Shown: in pieces, positions 27,338-36,874 of the stretch
How the letters are laid out: each line of letters opens with the position of its first letter
Position numbering within the stretch: the stretch's first letter is position 1
Assembly (NCBI GenBank): GCA_039193195.1
Contig: JBCCWS010000041.1
Location: 1-53,079, forward strand
DNA: 53,079 nt
From: Pseudomonadota bacterium
GTDB lineage: Bacteria; Pseudomonadota; Gammaproteobacteria; Steroidobacterales; JBCBZW01
Direction of reading: 5' to 3'
Position numbers and translations under genes: made by a program
The notes under the pieces: generated by a model
What the model was told of the DNA's origin: nothing
The model's input: the letters and a program-made list of their open reading frames with translations, nothing else
The model's database searches: none

Positions 27338-28227
27338 AGCTGATTGTAGGGAATGGAATAGGTGTCGCCGTCTTCGATGCGCCCGCTCTGAAGGCCCTTC
27401 TCAAACCAGCGCATGCGCTGCTCGGACGTGCCGTGGGTGAAAGCGTGCGGGTCGATGCGTCCCTGAGCGCGCATCTGTATCGCGTCGTCACCGATCTGAT
27501 TGGCCGCCTGCATCGCCTCCTCGATGTCACCGCGCTCAAGGTAACGCTGGTTGTGGTGCGCCCACACGCCCGCGAGGAAATCCGCCTGCAGCTCCAGGCG
27601 CACAATCCACTGGTTCTCCTCGCGCGTGCCCCGTTTGGCATTGACCTGCTTATCGAAGCCAAGGAGGTTCTGGATGTGGTGCCCCACTTCGTGCGCGATA
27701 ACGTAGGCCTGTGCAAAGTCGCCAGGTGCCTGGAAGATACGGGCCAGCTCGTCGTAGAAACGCAGATCGATGTAGATGCGCTGGTCAGCGGGGCAGTAGA
27801 ACGGCCCCATGCGCGAATCGCCAAGGCCGCAGCCGCCGGTGTTGATACGATCGCGATAGATGATCAGCTCCGGCTCACGGTAGGCCTGGCCGAAGCGGCC
27901 AAACTCCGAGTTCCAGACGTCCTCCGTGTCCGCCAGCACCACGGCGACGAACTGGAAGAGCTCCTGTTCCGCCGCTGTCGGCGTGTACTTCACCTGCTGG
28001 GAGGTGGGTGCGCCGCCGAGCAGCGTGGCCGGGTTGATCAAGCCGAGCTGCCAGCCCACCACGCCGATCACCCCGAGCACGAGCACGCCCTTGAGGCCAA
28101 AGGTGCGCAGCACCATCTGCAGCAACATATTGATCCCAGCCCCGCCGAGGCCACCGCCCCCGCCCGACATGCGCCGCCCGCGCGCGTCGGTCACGTTGTC
28201 GCTGCCGCGTCGGCCTCTCCACTCCAT
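27334..28227 (-). CDS. ypfJ: neutral zinc metallopeptidase YpfJ family
   Basis: 297 residues. The zinc motif HEVGHHIQ (HExxH) lies near residue 175, preceded by FYDELARIF and followed by RLELQADFLAGVWAHH with the third ligand Glu. A Gly-rich segment and one membrane helix (GVLVLGVIGVVGWQLGLI) near residues 45-63 anchor it to the membrane. MEWRGRRGSDNV is the conserved N-terminus of the family and fixes the start at 28227; GAGGAAGG is about five bases upstream. The function of YpfJ is not established. First gene of an operon with the thioesterase and SDR. Confidence 0.9.
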   Translation of the reverse strand: MEWRGRRGSDNVTDARGRRMSGGGGGLGGAGINMLLQMVLRTFGLKGVLVLGVIGVVGWQLGLINPATLLGGAPTSQQVKYTPTAAEQELFQFVAVVLADTEDVWNSEFGRFGQAYREPELIIYRDRINTGGCGLGDSRMGPFYCPADQRIYIDLRFYDELARIFQAPGDFAQAYVIAHEVGHHIQNLLGFDKQVNAKRGTREENQWIVRLELQADFLAGVWAHHNQRYLERGDIEEAMQAANQIGDDAIQMRAQGRIDPHAFTHGTSEQRMRWFEKGLQSGRIEDGDTYSIPYNQL

Positions 28228-28357
28228 GGTGCCTTCCTCGGTCGATTCCCCGGGCTTAAGTGTAGTGCAGGTCTGGTGCAGGTGAACGCGATCCGTTGAC
28301 CTAGGCGGCCCGCAACGGTGAAATCCCGTGAACTCCCGCGCGAGCAGAGAGAACCGC

Positions 28358-29596
28358 ATGTCCACAAGCGCCACCCTCGACGTCGACTTTGCCCGGCACT
28401 GCTTCCCGGCCTTCCGCGAGCCGGACCTACAAGGCTGGGCCCACTTCGAGAACGCCGGCGGCTCCTACGCCTGCGCGCCCGTCATCGAGCAGCTAGATCG
28501 CTTCTACCGCGGCAACAAGGTGCAGCCCTACGCCTGGTCGGCGGCCTCCGTGGCTGGTGGCGAGGCCATGGACCGGGCGCGCGAAGGCCTGGCGAATTGG
28601 CTCAACGTCTCCACCGACGAGCTGCACCTCGGCCCCTCGACTACGCAGAACGTCTACGTACTCGCCCAAGCCCTGCGCGCCCACGGCAAGCAGGGTGATG
28701 AGATCATCGTCACCAACCTCGATCATGAGGCCAACGTGGGCGCGTTTCGGCGCCTAGCCGACGATGGCTTCACCGTGCGCGAGTGGCGCTTCAATCCCTA
28801 CAGCGGGGACCTCGATCTCGCCGCGCTCGAATCGCTTCTCAGCGAACGCACGGTGCTGGTCGCCTTCACCCACTGCTCTAACATCGTCGGCACCTTCAAT
28901 CCAGTGACCGCGATTTGCGAACGGATTCGTGAGGCCGGAGCGGTGAGCGTGGTCGATGGGGTGTCCTACTGCGGCCACGGCCTGCCGGACGTGCGTGCGC
29001 TGGGCGCGGACATCTATCTGTTCTCCCTGTATAAGGTCTACGGCCCCCACCAGGGCGTGATGACGATGCGCCGGGCGCTCAACGAGCAATGGCCATCGCA
29101 GACCCACTTCTTCAACGCGGGCAAGGCGAACGCACGCTTCGTGCCCGCCGGCCCCGACCACGCCCAGGTAGCCGCATCCGGGGGCGTGGTCGACTACTTC
29201 GAGTCGCTCTGCCTGCACCAGGGCATCGCCGACCTGCCCCTACGCGCGCGTGCCAACGCCCTACACGACCTGATGCACGCCCACGAGCAGTCGCTGCTCG
29301 CGCCGCTTCTAGACTTCCTGGACGATCACCCGCGCGCCAGCCTGGTCGGCCGCCGACAGGCTGTCGGGCGAGCCCCGACGGTGGCGGTAGATACGAAGCG
29401 CCATCCACGCGACATCGCCCAGGCGTTGGCGACGAACCATCGCGTAGGCGCGAGCGCCGGGCACTTCTACGCGCATCGCTGCATCGAGGCACTCGGCATG
29501 GAACCGGAGCGTGGCGTGTTGCGCCTGTCCTTCGTACACTACACGAGCCAGGCAGAGATCACGCAGCTGATCGAGGCCCTGGACGCACAGCTCTAA
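28358..29596 (+). CDS. class V aminotransferase, cysteine-desulfurase-like (VC1184-type)
   Basis: 412 residues. The fold-type-I PLP core is complete: HFENAGGSYACAPV near residues 31-44, THCSNIVGTFNP near 176-187, VVDGVSYCGHGLPDV near 205-219 with the PLP Asp, and FSLYKVYGPHQGV near 227-239 with the Schiff-base Lys. The sequence lacks a mobile catalytic-Cys loop that can be recognised, so desulfurase activity is uncertain; transamination or an isopenicillin-epimerase-like reaction is possible. A GTG 30 bases upstream is an alternative start; the ATG at 28358 is preferred. Divergent from ypfJ. Confidence 0.87.
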   Translation: MSTSATLDVDFARHCFPAFREPDLQGWAHFENAGGSYACAPVIEQLDRFYRGNKVQPYAWSAASVAGGEAMDRAREGLANWLNVSTDELHLGPSTTQNVYVLAQALRAHGKQGDEIIVTNLDHEANVGAFRRLADDGFTVREWRFNPYSGDLDLAALESLLSERTVLVAFTHCSNIVGTFNPVTAICERIREAGAVSVVDGVSYCGHGLPDVRALGADIYLFSLYKVYGPHQGVMTMRRALNEQWPSQTHFFNAGKANARFVPAGPDHAQVAASGGVVDYFESLCLHQGIADLPLRARANALHDLMHAHEQSLLAPLLDFLDDHPRASLVGRRQAVGRAPTVAVDTKRHPRDIAQALATNHRVGASAGHFYAHRCIEALGMEPERGVLRLSFVHYTSQAEITQLIEALDAQL

Positions 29597-29599
29597 CAC

Positions 29600-29986
29600 C
29601 TAAGTCTTGGACTCGGCACCTATTCCAAACACTAATAGGAGCCAACCGATGATCAGCGCGACCCCACCGAGGGGCGTGATCACGCCGAGCATGGGGGCAT
29701 CTAGGAGCACCAATGCGTATAGCGACCCGCTGAACAGCACTACACCGACGGCGAAGCACAGACCGGCCCAGGTGAGCAGCCCCGTACGCGGCTGACGACA
29801 CGCCACGACGCCCGTCAGCAGCAGCGCCAGCGAGTGCCACAGGTGGTAGCTGGCTGCCGTCGCGAAGGTCTCTAGGCGAGCTGCACTCACCTGCCCCTCA
29901 AGACCGTGGGCACCGAAGGCACCTGCGATCACGCCCACCGCCCCGAACGCCGCCCCCGCCCGCATCAGCAGCGTCGCCTGGCTCAT
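29600..29986 (-). CDS. DUF423 (YgdD-like) membrane protein
   Basis: 128 residues, four membrane helices. GAVGVIAGAFGAHGLEG near residues 15-31 is the signature of DUF423, and ATAASYHLWHSLALLL and VLFSGSLYALVL complete it. The function is unknown. Its start overlaps the stop of the carboxylesterase by four bases, so it is translated from the same transcript. Confidence 0.9.
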   Translation of the reverse strand: MSQATLLMRAGAAFGAVGVIAGAFGAHGLEGQVSAARLETFATAASYHLWHSLALLLTGVVACRQPRTGLLTWAGLCFAVGVVLFSGSLYALVLLDAPMLGVITPLGGVALIIGWLLLVFGIGAESKT

Positions 29987-31848
29987 TCGTTGCCCCCGAA
30001 GATCGGCACGCGCGGCACGCCTTGGCAGCCCAGGGAGGCGCGGTCGGCAGCGTGCGCTGCATCGAAGCCCAAGGTGATGTCGTAGAGTCGGCAGCGTTGC
30101 CTGTCTTCGAGATAGGCATCAGCACGCAGGGCGTCGAGGTAGTCGACTTTGGTGATGCGCTCGCTCACGGCGCGGACTCCGCCATCGCTCGAAGTGTCGA
30201 GCACCATCAGGCCTTCGGCATCGGGCTCATCGGTGATGGCGGGCCAGACCGGCGCTCCCGTGCCGCCGCTGCCCGGGGCGCCGTCGCGCACGAAGGCGGC
30301 CCAGTAGCCCATCATCAGGCGGCTCAACTCGCGCCGACCCGCTTCGTTGCGCTTGTGGTATAGCATCTTGGTGTTAGGCCCCACGTCGTAGTGTCCAAAG
30401 ATGAAGGCGACCTCAAGGCCGTGCCCAGCGCCAGCGATGGCTGACAAATCGACGAAGCCAAACTTGCCCTCCTCATCCCAATCCCAACGATAGGTGAAGA
30501 AGGGACCGGAGGCACCGCCCTCAAGCATTGCGCTGACGGGGCGATCGACACCGAAGAACTTCCACGCGCGCGAACGGTAAAAGGCTTCGCGCTCGTAGCT
30601 CACCGCATCCTTGCGCCACAGGGGTAGGCCCGCCACCTGCTGCACCTGATCAGGCTCGAAGGCCATGAAGAGCTTCGCCTCATCGCGCGTGCTGCCGAGC
30701 ATCACCGGCATTTGCTGCCATTTGCCCTCCCGCAGGAGTTGCAGGGTCGGCGTGAGGGGCAACACGTGGCCGTCGCGGATCAGCGTTGGCCCCTGAGCGC
30801 CCAGCGAGTAGGGACTGGCCTCGTACAGCTCGAAGAGCCTCGCCACCTCCAAGGCGCGCAATCGCGAAGCGATCTCGCCGTCGGCCAGCTCTTCCTCTGC
30901 CCGCCGCTTGGCCGCTTCGCGCTCGCCACCGAGTGACTTCAGCACGATCTCCGCGGAACTGGTGTCGTTGCCCGGCGCCTGGGCATCGTCCCGATAGTGG
31001 CTGGCCGCCGCCACGGACGCCGTGGTCGTGCCGCCGCTCTGGGCGATCGCGCGGTGGAAAAGGCCCTCGGCTAGGGGCGAGACGAGCAGGCTGAAGACGT
31101 TTCGTCCACCCGCCGATTGGCCGGCCACGGTTACCCGTTGCGGATCACCGCCAAAGGCATCGATCTCCGCACGTACCCAATGGAGCGCGGCGATCATATC
31201 GAGAACGCCGTAGTTTCCGGAGCCGTCCTGTGCCGTGCCATCGCCAAGGGCGCGGTGGTAGAACCAGCCGAGCGGACCGAGGCGGTAGTTGAAGGTCACC
31301 ACGATCAATTGCTGCTCGGCGGCGAGGCGAGCGCCATTGTAGAAACCGCTGTGACCGACCACATTGCCACCGCCGTGAATCCACACCAGTACCGGCAGGC
31401 CGGCGGCGTCACCGCCGCGTGGTGCGTCGGCAGGGGCGTAGACATTGATGGACAGGCAGTCCTCATCGCCCCAGAGTTCACCGTAGGTATCGGCAGGGGC
31501 CCCGCCGAGGGGGCTGCCCGTCTGCGGGCAAGCGGATCCGTGGACGATGGCCTCTCGCGGCGCCTTCCAGGGTTGCGGCGGCCGCGGAGCCCGCCAGCGC
31601 AAATCTCCAACGGGCGGTGCGGCGTAAGGTATTCCGAGCCATACGTGAGCCCCAGGAGACGCTAACGCCCCGGTGACGGGTCCGGCTGACGTGGGGACCA
31701 AGGTATCAGTCGGCAACGGTTCCAAGGTCGGCGCTGTATCGCGGCTGCAGCTAACGGCAGCAATCGCCAGCACGAGCACGGCCAGAACCAGCACCGGATC
31801 TCGCCAGGCGAACCTAGCGATCGCCACTCGGCTAAAGCGCCTCAGCAT
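29983..31848 (-). CDS. type B carboxylesterase
   Basis: 621 residues. An N-terminal hydrophobic segment near 19-33 ending in VSC is a signal peptide or weak lipobox. Family signatures follow: EDCLSINVYAP, VLVWIHGGGNVVGHSGFYNG (oxyanion hole), VTVAGQSAGGRNVFSLLVSP with the nucleophile Ser near 240, Glu in GSTRDEAKLF, and His near HGLEVAFIFGHY. These make an intact Ser-Glu-His triad. Substrates are probably carboxylic esters outside the cytoplasm. GGGAGG lies six bases before the ATG. Coupled to DUF423. Confidence 0.92.
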   Translation of the reverse strand: MLRRFSRVAIARFAWRDPVLVLAVLVLAIAAVSCSRDTAPTLEPLPTDTLVPTSAGPVTGALASPGAHVWLGIPYAAPPVGDLRWRAPRPPQPWKAPREAIVHGSACPQTGSPLGGAPADTYGELWGDEDCLSINVYAPADAPRGGDAAGLPVLVWIHGGGNVVGHSGFYNGARLAAEQQLIVVTFNYRLGPLGWFYHRALGDGTAQDGSGNYGVLDMIAALHWVRAEIDAFGGDPQRVTVAGQSAGGRNVFSLLVSPLAEGLFHRAIAQSGGTTTASVAAASHYRDDAQAPGNDTSSAEIVLKSLGGEREAAKRRAEEELADGEIASRLRALEVARLFELYEASPYSLGAQGPTLIRDGHVLPLTPTLQLLREGKWQQMPVMLGSTRDEAKLFMAFEPDQVQQVAGLPLWRKDAVSYEREAFYRSRAWKFFGVDRPVSAMLEGGASGPFFTYRWDWDEEGKFGFVDLSAIAGAGHGLEVAFIFGHYDVGPNTKMLYHKRNEAGRRELSRLMMGYWAAFVRDGAPGSGGTGAPVWPAITDEPDAEGLMVLDTSSDGGVRAVSERITKVDYLDALRADAYLEDRQRCRLYDITLGFDAAHAADRASLGCQGVPRVPIFGGNE

Positions 31849-31986
31849 TCATCCTCCCTTGACATGGCTCCACGTGTACCCCATCAGCGCCGCAGTGTAT
31901 CGTGCGCGAACCGGGCCGGGGAGCTCGCGTCAATCGATGTGACGCGCGTAGGCCCCCAAGCATCGCCCAAGCCACGGAGCAGCCCC

Positions 31987-32478
31987 ATGCAAGTCGCGAT
32001 CTTCACCACCGGTGGAACCATCGACAAGGTCTACTTCGATGCACGCAGCGAGTTCAGTATCGGCGCCCCGCAAATCCCGCAAATCCTGCAGGAGGCCGGC
32101 GCAGGCTTCGACTACACCCTGACGGAGCTGATGCACAAGGACAGCCTCGAACTGACCGACGCCGACCGAGCGCAGATCCACGCGGCGGTAAGCCGCTGCC
32201 AGGCCACCCACGTGCTGATCACCCACGGCACCGATACCATGGTGCAGTCGGCGCGCACGCTTGAGGACATCGCAGGCAAGACCATCGTGCTCACAGGTGC
32301 CCTAACCCCGGCGCGCTTCCGCTCCACCGATGCGTTGTTCAACACGGGCATGGCCGTGGCCGCCGTGCAGGTCTGCACCCCGGGGGTCTACATCGCCATG
32401 AACGGAGAGATCTTCCCCTCGCAGGCCGTGCGCAAGAATCTCGACGCGAACCGCTTCGAGCGGGTGCCGATGGCCTAA
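31987..32478 (+). CDS. single-domain asparaginase-like protein
   Basis: 163 residues, matching only the N-terminal domain of L-asparaginases (normally about 330). Both active-site loops are intact: FTTGGTIDKVYF near residues 6-17 with the nucleophilic Thr, and THGTDTMVQSARTL near 79-92 with the Thr-Asp pair. There is no C-terminal domain, and the stop is followed by unrelated sequence, so it is not an obvious recent truncation. Short versions are known in proteobacteria. Activity and oligomeric form are unknown. The ATG at 31987 is chosen because domain similarity starts at once. Confidence 0.85.
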   Translation: MQVAIFTTGGTIDKVYFDARSEFSIGAPQIPQILQEAGAGFDYTLTELMHKDSLELTDADRAQIHAAVSRCQATHVLITHGTDTMVQSARTLEDIAGKTIVLTGALTPARFRSTDALFNTGMAVAAVQVCTPGVYIAMNGEIFPSQAVRKNLDANRFERVPMA

Positions 32479-32510
32479 GGCAATCGCGACAGTAGGCGCG
32501 TACCAAGCGC

Positions 32511-33161
32511 TCACACCGCGCTCTGCAACACCTCGTCGATCACCTTCAAGCGCTCACTCACCTGCGTGGTCTCGAGCACGGACTGCATGAGATCCGGGTC
32601 GAAGCGCAGGAATTGGAAGACCTTGAAGGAGAACACTGCGGGACTGAGCGAGCGCCAATCGTCCTGTTCCAAGGCGTCAGCCAGCTCCGGACTCTCGTCG
32701 GCCACGATGCGCACTAGGCGTCCGTTGATCTCCCGTTGCAGCTCGCGCGAGACGTCTTCTTCGCCGTCCGGTTCGTCCTCCAGAGCCGTCGCCTCGACGA
32801 TCCGATAAGGCAAGGTCTGCACTTCCCGTCCTAACACTAAGCGTTGTTCAACGCGGATCACCGCGTGCAACCGTCCGTCATCGAGGGTTTCGACGATCTC
32901 CCCACAGCCGGCGGAAAACACCTCGTGCGGCTGATATGTCGCCTGGTTGCTCGAGAGCGCTTCCTCCACCGATTCGTGCTTGCGCCCCGGATGTATCTGC
33001 TTTCGCGTATTAGGAATACCAATCAGACGCTCCTGTTCGATCGACTCATTTAAAAGCTGCCGGTAGCGCGGTTCGAAGACGTGTAAGGGCACGATCGTGC
33101 CGGGAAATGCCACGAGATCCGGAATCGGAAACAGGGCAACGTTGGTAGGGATGCTGCTCAT
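32511..33161 (-). CDS. LON substrate-binding domain protein
   Basis: 216 residues. ALFPIPDLVAFPGTIVPLHVFEPRYRQL near the N-terminus is the beta-barrel entry of the Lon N-terminal domain. LIGIPNTRK, FSAGCGEIVE, LDDGRLHAVIRVEQR and a C-terminal helix bundle follow. The Lon ATPase and protease domains are absent, as in the family of stand-alone LON-domain proteins whose role is unknown. It lies downstream of and convergent to the asparaginase gene. Confidence 0.88.
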   Translation of the reverse strand: MSSIPTNVALFPIPDLVAFPGTIVPLHVFEPRYRQLLNESIEQERLIGIPNTRKQIHPGRKHESVEEALSSNQATYQPHEVFSAGCGEIVETLDDGRLHAVIRVEQRLVLGREVQTLPYRIVEATALEDEPDGEEDVSRELQREINGRLVRIVADESPELADALEQDDWRSLSPAVFSFKVFQFLRFDPDLMQSVLETTQVSERLKVIDEVLQSAV

Positions 33162-33380
33162 TGAGATGTCTCGTCGTGGGCGTATCGCCGCGGCCCGTTA
33201 TGATCACAGGGGAAGGTTGTCGCCTGGCGGCGGCACTCGATCCGCACATGGGACGTGATCCGCTACCCTCCCCTCAGGTAGGATGACGCAAAAGAGCCAG
33301 TGGCGGCCACCGACGTTTGTGGCTCCCACGCAACGGAATGGCCATCGGCAACTCCCTTGCCGACCCTCCAAGGACGGAAG

Positions 33381-33869
33381 ATGAAAGCAAGAGGCTTTAC
33401 GCTGATCGAGCTGATGGTGGTTACGGCCATCGTCGGTATTCTTACCGCGATCGCCGTCGCTGCGTATCAGCGCTACGTGACTCGCGCCTACGTGGTCGAG
33501 GCACTGACGATCACGGGCGGAATTAAAACCCGCGTCGAGGACTACTTCTCCTACTTCGGCGAGTTCCCGGACTCCAATTCGGTGCTCGACCTGCCGGTGC
33601 CCACCGAGATCAGTAGCGATGGCGTGTCCGCCGTCGCCGTTTCAGAGGGCGCGATTCACGTGGAGTTCGCCAGCGTCAACGCCGCCTTAGGCGAGCGCAT
33701 TCTGAGCTTGCGCCCGAGTCTACGCGACGACAACGCGGGCGCCACGGTGGCGTGGGTGTGCGGCTTCAGTGGGCCCCTCGAGGGGATGACCGTCTTCGGC
33801 AACAACTTGACCACCGTCGACGTGCAGAATCTCCCCGCGTCCTGCCAGGGATCGTCCGCGACGCCTTAG
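33381..33869 (+). CDS. type IV pilin-like protein
   Basis: 162 residues. A short positively charged leader (MKAR) precedes the prepilin cleavage site and methylated Phe, then the hydrophobic helix GFTLIELMVVTAIVGILTAI with Glu5 conserved. The C-terminal domain has two cysteines near VAWVCGFSG and LPASCQG, fitting the D-loop disulfide of major pilins. Assembly genes are not in the window, so it may be a pilin or minor pseudopilin. The start at 33381 is fixed by the leader; AAGGACGGA lies just before it. Confidence 0.9.
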   Translation: MKARGFTLIELMVVTAIVGILTAIAVAAYQRYVTRAYVVEALTITGGIKTRVEDYFSYFGEFPDSNSVLDLPVPTEISSDGVSAVAVSEGAIHVEFASVNAALGERILSLRPSLRDDNAGATVAWVCGFSGPLEGMTVFGNNLTTVDVQNLPASCQGSSATP

Positions 33870-33922
33870 GCGACCTGCCGAACGACGCCGAACCGCAGCG
33901 GTCCATCGTACCGGAGATCGAC

Positions 33923-35752
33923 TCAGAAGGTCTCGATCACCACGTCGCTGAGCGTACAGCTAGGCCGCTCCACCGCCTGCAGTCGCAGGGTGCGCCCGGC
34001 GAGACCGCCCGGCAGGAAGCGGGTGAGGGTCGCCGTACCCGTCGCATCGGCGTTCCCCACCGCCAGCACGCGGAAGTTGGCGATGTCCGCGAACAAGCCC
34101 GGGCAGCCAGGCACTTCCGTCGCCCCGGGGGCGCCACCGACCAGCACGAAGTTGCGCTGCCCCGGCGTCGCGCCGGTGATCTCGAAGGTGTTCACAACCC
34201 CGGCGTCACCCGGCAGCGGTGGATTCAAGATGTAATCAGGAACACCGCCGTCGCCGGTCACGGTGATCAGCAGGGGCTCGGCATCACGGTAGATCTGGCC
34301 GACCACCGTGTTCACCTCGCTGGGGTCCACCTCATTGCGGAAGACCTCTCCCTCCTCCGTGCGAGCACGGACCAGGAAGCTCTGTGGCGGCAAGGCCGGA
34401 TCGGGATTGCTCTGACCGAGGAGTGATTGATCGACTCTCGCCACCGGCGATAGGAAGTACTCCCCCGGCGCGTCGATGCTCACCTCGGCCGTGAATTCGC
34501 GCGCTGGCTCGAAGCATGCGCGACCGCTCACATCACTCTGCGATGCACTCTGCTCATCGAAGTCCACCCGAGGATCCGCCGACCTACCCCAACGCACGCG
34601 CGTATCGTCCACATCGAAGCACCCGCGCACCTGCCAGCGCACTTCGAAGGTCTCGCCCGCTTCCACGTTGGTCGGCACCTGGTCGCGGTTGGCCCACTGG
34701 ACGAACGGATCTGTCAGGTCAATCGCCGCCAGGGCGATACGCACGTTCTTCGGGATGTAACCGTCTTCAGCACCGCCCGGCGTGAGCAAGTCCGCATCGC
34801 CGCCAAGCAGGTTTTGCGGCGGGCGCTTCTGGTTGGAGATCTCCACGGTGTAGCTGATGGCACGGGCCGCATCGTTGGGGAACTGGGCATCCGCGTTGTC
34901 GGGGTCCCAGCCGGGCGCGTAGGACGAGTCGTCCAGCGGACCGATCACCGCGCCGAGCAGGTCGTTCGATGTGCCCACCGGGTAGAAGCCGCGGAAGGGG
35001 CCGCCGTACTCGCTCATGAGATTGCCGAGCGCATTGGCAGCACGCTCGTCAGGGCTCTCCGTGTTCTGGCGATGGATCGGCGTGCCCCATGGATGGATGA
35101 TCAGCTCGATACCTCCGTGGTAATCGAGCATAACGCGGAAAGCGTGACGCCGAGACAGCTCCCAAATGGCCCGGCCACCCACGGTTGAGAGGGGGATGTC
35201 GTCGTCGCAGAAGAAATCGCACGCCCGGTCGTAGATGTGATCGCGATTCATGTCCTCGTTGCCTTCGGCACCGGGACTGGAGCGACGCCCCTCCGAATAC
35301 CCCTGGGGATTCGCCAGCGGCATGAAGTAGATCTCGCGCTCATCCACCAGGGCCGTGAGCCAGGGGTCTGAGCCGTAGCTCTCGAGCAGCAGCCGTGCCG
35401 TCTCGATGGCGACCTCGACACCGACCACCTCATCGCCATGCTGCGTACCGACGATCAGCATCTCGGGCTTGTCAAGCCCAGTCGCCTCGTTGGTGATTCG
35501 CAGGATGAAGTGCTCGAAGCGATCGTCTCTCGGCAGACCGTAGTCTTCCTGCGCGGTGCTCAAGCGGGTTAGCTCCGGATACTGCTGGGCGAGCGCCTCC
35601 AGATCCGCCTGCACCTGATCGTAGTCGCGATAGGTGAAGGGCGTGGCGAGGACGGACCCGCTGAGCAACATCCCGGCGGTGAGGGTGAGTGCGGCGCCAG
35701 TGCGGCGGTGAGAGGCTAGCACGGGTGCCCCCGGCAGCTGCGGCCGGCTCAC
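33923..35752 (-). CDS. secreted M14 zinc carboxypeptidase
   Basis: 609 residues. A signal peptide (ALTLTAGMLLSGSVLA) leads into a peptidase M14 domain. The zinc motif is GTQHGDEVVG (His and Glu), the third ligand His lies in MLDYHGGIEL, and the general-base Glu is in SYTVEISNQ. After about residue 330 an extracytoplasmic region of Ig-like strands continues to the end. The start is a GTG with GGGGAGG upstream that overlaps the stop of the preceding small gene by four bases (GTGA), so the pair is coupled. A longer in-frame extension reads through that gene and is rejected. Confidence 0.88.
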   Translation of the reverse strand: MSRPQLPGAPVLASHRRTGAALTLTAGMLLSGSVLATPFTYRDYDQVQADLEALAQQYPELTRLSTAQEDYGLPRDDRFEHFILRITNEATGLDKPEMLIVGTQHGDEVVGVEVAIETARLLLESYGSDPWLTALVDEREIYFMPLANPQGYSEGRRSSPGAEGNEDMNRDHIYDRACDFFCDDDIPLSTVGGRAIWELSRRHAFRVMLDYHGGIELIIHPWGTPIHRQNTESPDERAANALGNLMSEYGGPFRGFYPVGTSNDLLGAVIGPLDDSSYAPGWDPDNADAQFPNDAARAISYTVEISNQKRPPQNLLGGDADLLTPGGAEDGYIPKNVRIALAAIDLTDPFVQWANRDQVPTNVEAGETFEVRWQVRGCFDVDDTRVRWGRSADPRVDFDEQSASQSDVSGRACFEPAREFTAEVSIDAPGEYFLSPVARVDQSLLGQSNPDPALPPQSFLVRARTEEGEVFRNEVDPSEVNTVVGQIYRDAEPLLITVTGDGGVPDYILNPPLPGDAGVVNTFEITGATPGQRNFVLVGGAPGATEVPGCPGLFADIANFRVLAVGNADATGTATLTRFLPGGLAGRTLRLQAVERPSCTLSDVVIETF

Positions 35753-36303
35753 TCGTGCACCTCCCCACGAATGCTGACGCTCACATCGCCCACCTGACCA
35801 CTGGTCAGGTCGTAGCGCGCGAAGAAGACGAGGTAGCGATGAACGATCTCGAAGCTGGCCGGCAGGCGCGGACCGCGCAACATCAGGTAGAGCGCATCGT
35901 CGTCGGCAGCCAGCACTTCGGCGCCGTTGAAGTGTGGCTCGGCAGGCGGGTGCCAGCCACGGGTCGCTTCGACGTGGAAGCGCGACAGCCCCACCACATC
36001 GAGGGCACCGATCTCCTCCCAATGGGCGTGGGCAAAGGCGGTCAACTCCCGCACGGCATCGGCCTCGGCCGGGTGCGCATGGAGGCGTGCACTGCCGCGG
36101 GATGCGCGGGCCGCCGCGAGGATGCCCTGCGGCGCTTGGCCCTCCGGGACGGAGTTGAAGGCCAGTGATGTCGGCTGCTGCGCATCGACGGCGCCGGCGG
36201 TCAGTGCGGCCCCCAACAGAAGGGCCGTGAGTCGGGCGAGCCCCGGCGAGGTGCGAGCGTGCGCTCGGCCCGCAGGATCGGCCCACTTGTCGTCTTTTTG
36301 CAT
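35749..36303 (-). CDS. secreted protein coupled to M14 carboxypeptidase
   Basis: 184 residues. A signal peptide with core LTALLLGAALTAGAVDAQ near residues 25-42 is followed by about 140 residues including AHPAEADAVRELTAFAHAH, LSRFHVEATRGWHPPAEPHFN and ALYLMLRGPRLPASFEIVHRYLVFF. No domain was recognised; the His-rich mid-region could bind metal. GGAGA lies eight bases before the ATG. Its stop overlaps the GTG of the carboxypeptidase, so it is likely a partner, inhibitor or chaperone of that enzyme; this is inference from coupling. Confidence 0.65.
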   Translation of the reverse strand: MQKDDKWADPAGRAHARTSPGLARLTALLLGAALTAGAVDAQQPTSLAFNSVPEGQAPQGILAAARASRGSARLHAHPAEADAVRELTAFAHAHWEEIGALDVVGLSRFHVEATRGWHPPAEPHFNGAEVLAADDDALYLMLRGPRLPASFEIVHRYLVFFARYDLTSGQVGDVSVSIRGEVHE

Positions 36304-36874
36304 GGAATAGTCTCCTTGAGTCGAACATCCATGTTCCTGCGGTCATTATCGCCGATGGATGCTCGGCACGGGCGAAAAACTGCCCTTGTCACCGCGCCGT
36401 GACAGCGCTTCACGATATCGCCACCGCATTTGCAACATGCGGTCGCAGCCGCGCCAAGGCGCAGATCAGCGAGAGCTAGGGCGATCTGACGGATGCGCAA
36501 ATCCGGACTACCACCAGCGACGGCCGCCGATGTTTCCTGCATCTTCAGGGCACTCCCGCAACCGGCGCCCCCTAATCATCTTATTCGGTGAAGGCGTGGC
36601 GATCTGCCGACAGACACTTCCGTCGATGCCGCCGGCGCGCCAGCGACCCAGTGGGCCGCTTGGTAAATGAGGTAACGCTCAGTCTGCGTCGGGGCCGCGT
36701 CAGCAAGGCGCGTCGCGCAGCCAATGGCATCGCCATTGGCAAGCGATGCAACGCCGCGGACGCTGCCCCTGGGCAGACCCTAAGGGCGAGTAGCACGGCT
36801 CTTCAGCTAGCTCTTGAACCGCCGAACGGTGACTCGTAGGCTGGCGATAGGAGCACATTCAGGGAGTTGCACCC
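36304..36874. other. divergent intergenic region with an 8-bp palindrome
   Basis: 571 bp separate the minus-strand M14 pair from mtoX and should carry promoters for both. A perfect inverted repeat CCAATGGC (36721-36728) / GCCATTGG (36732-36739) with a 3-base loop lies about 135 bp before mtoX. No T-run follows it, so it is more like an operator or hairpin than a terminator. No gene is supported. Confidence 0.45.
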
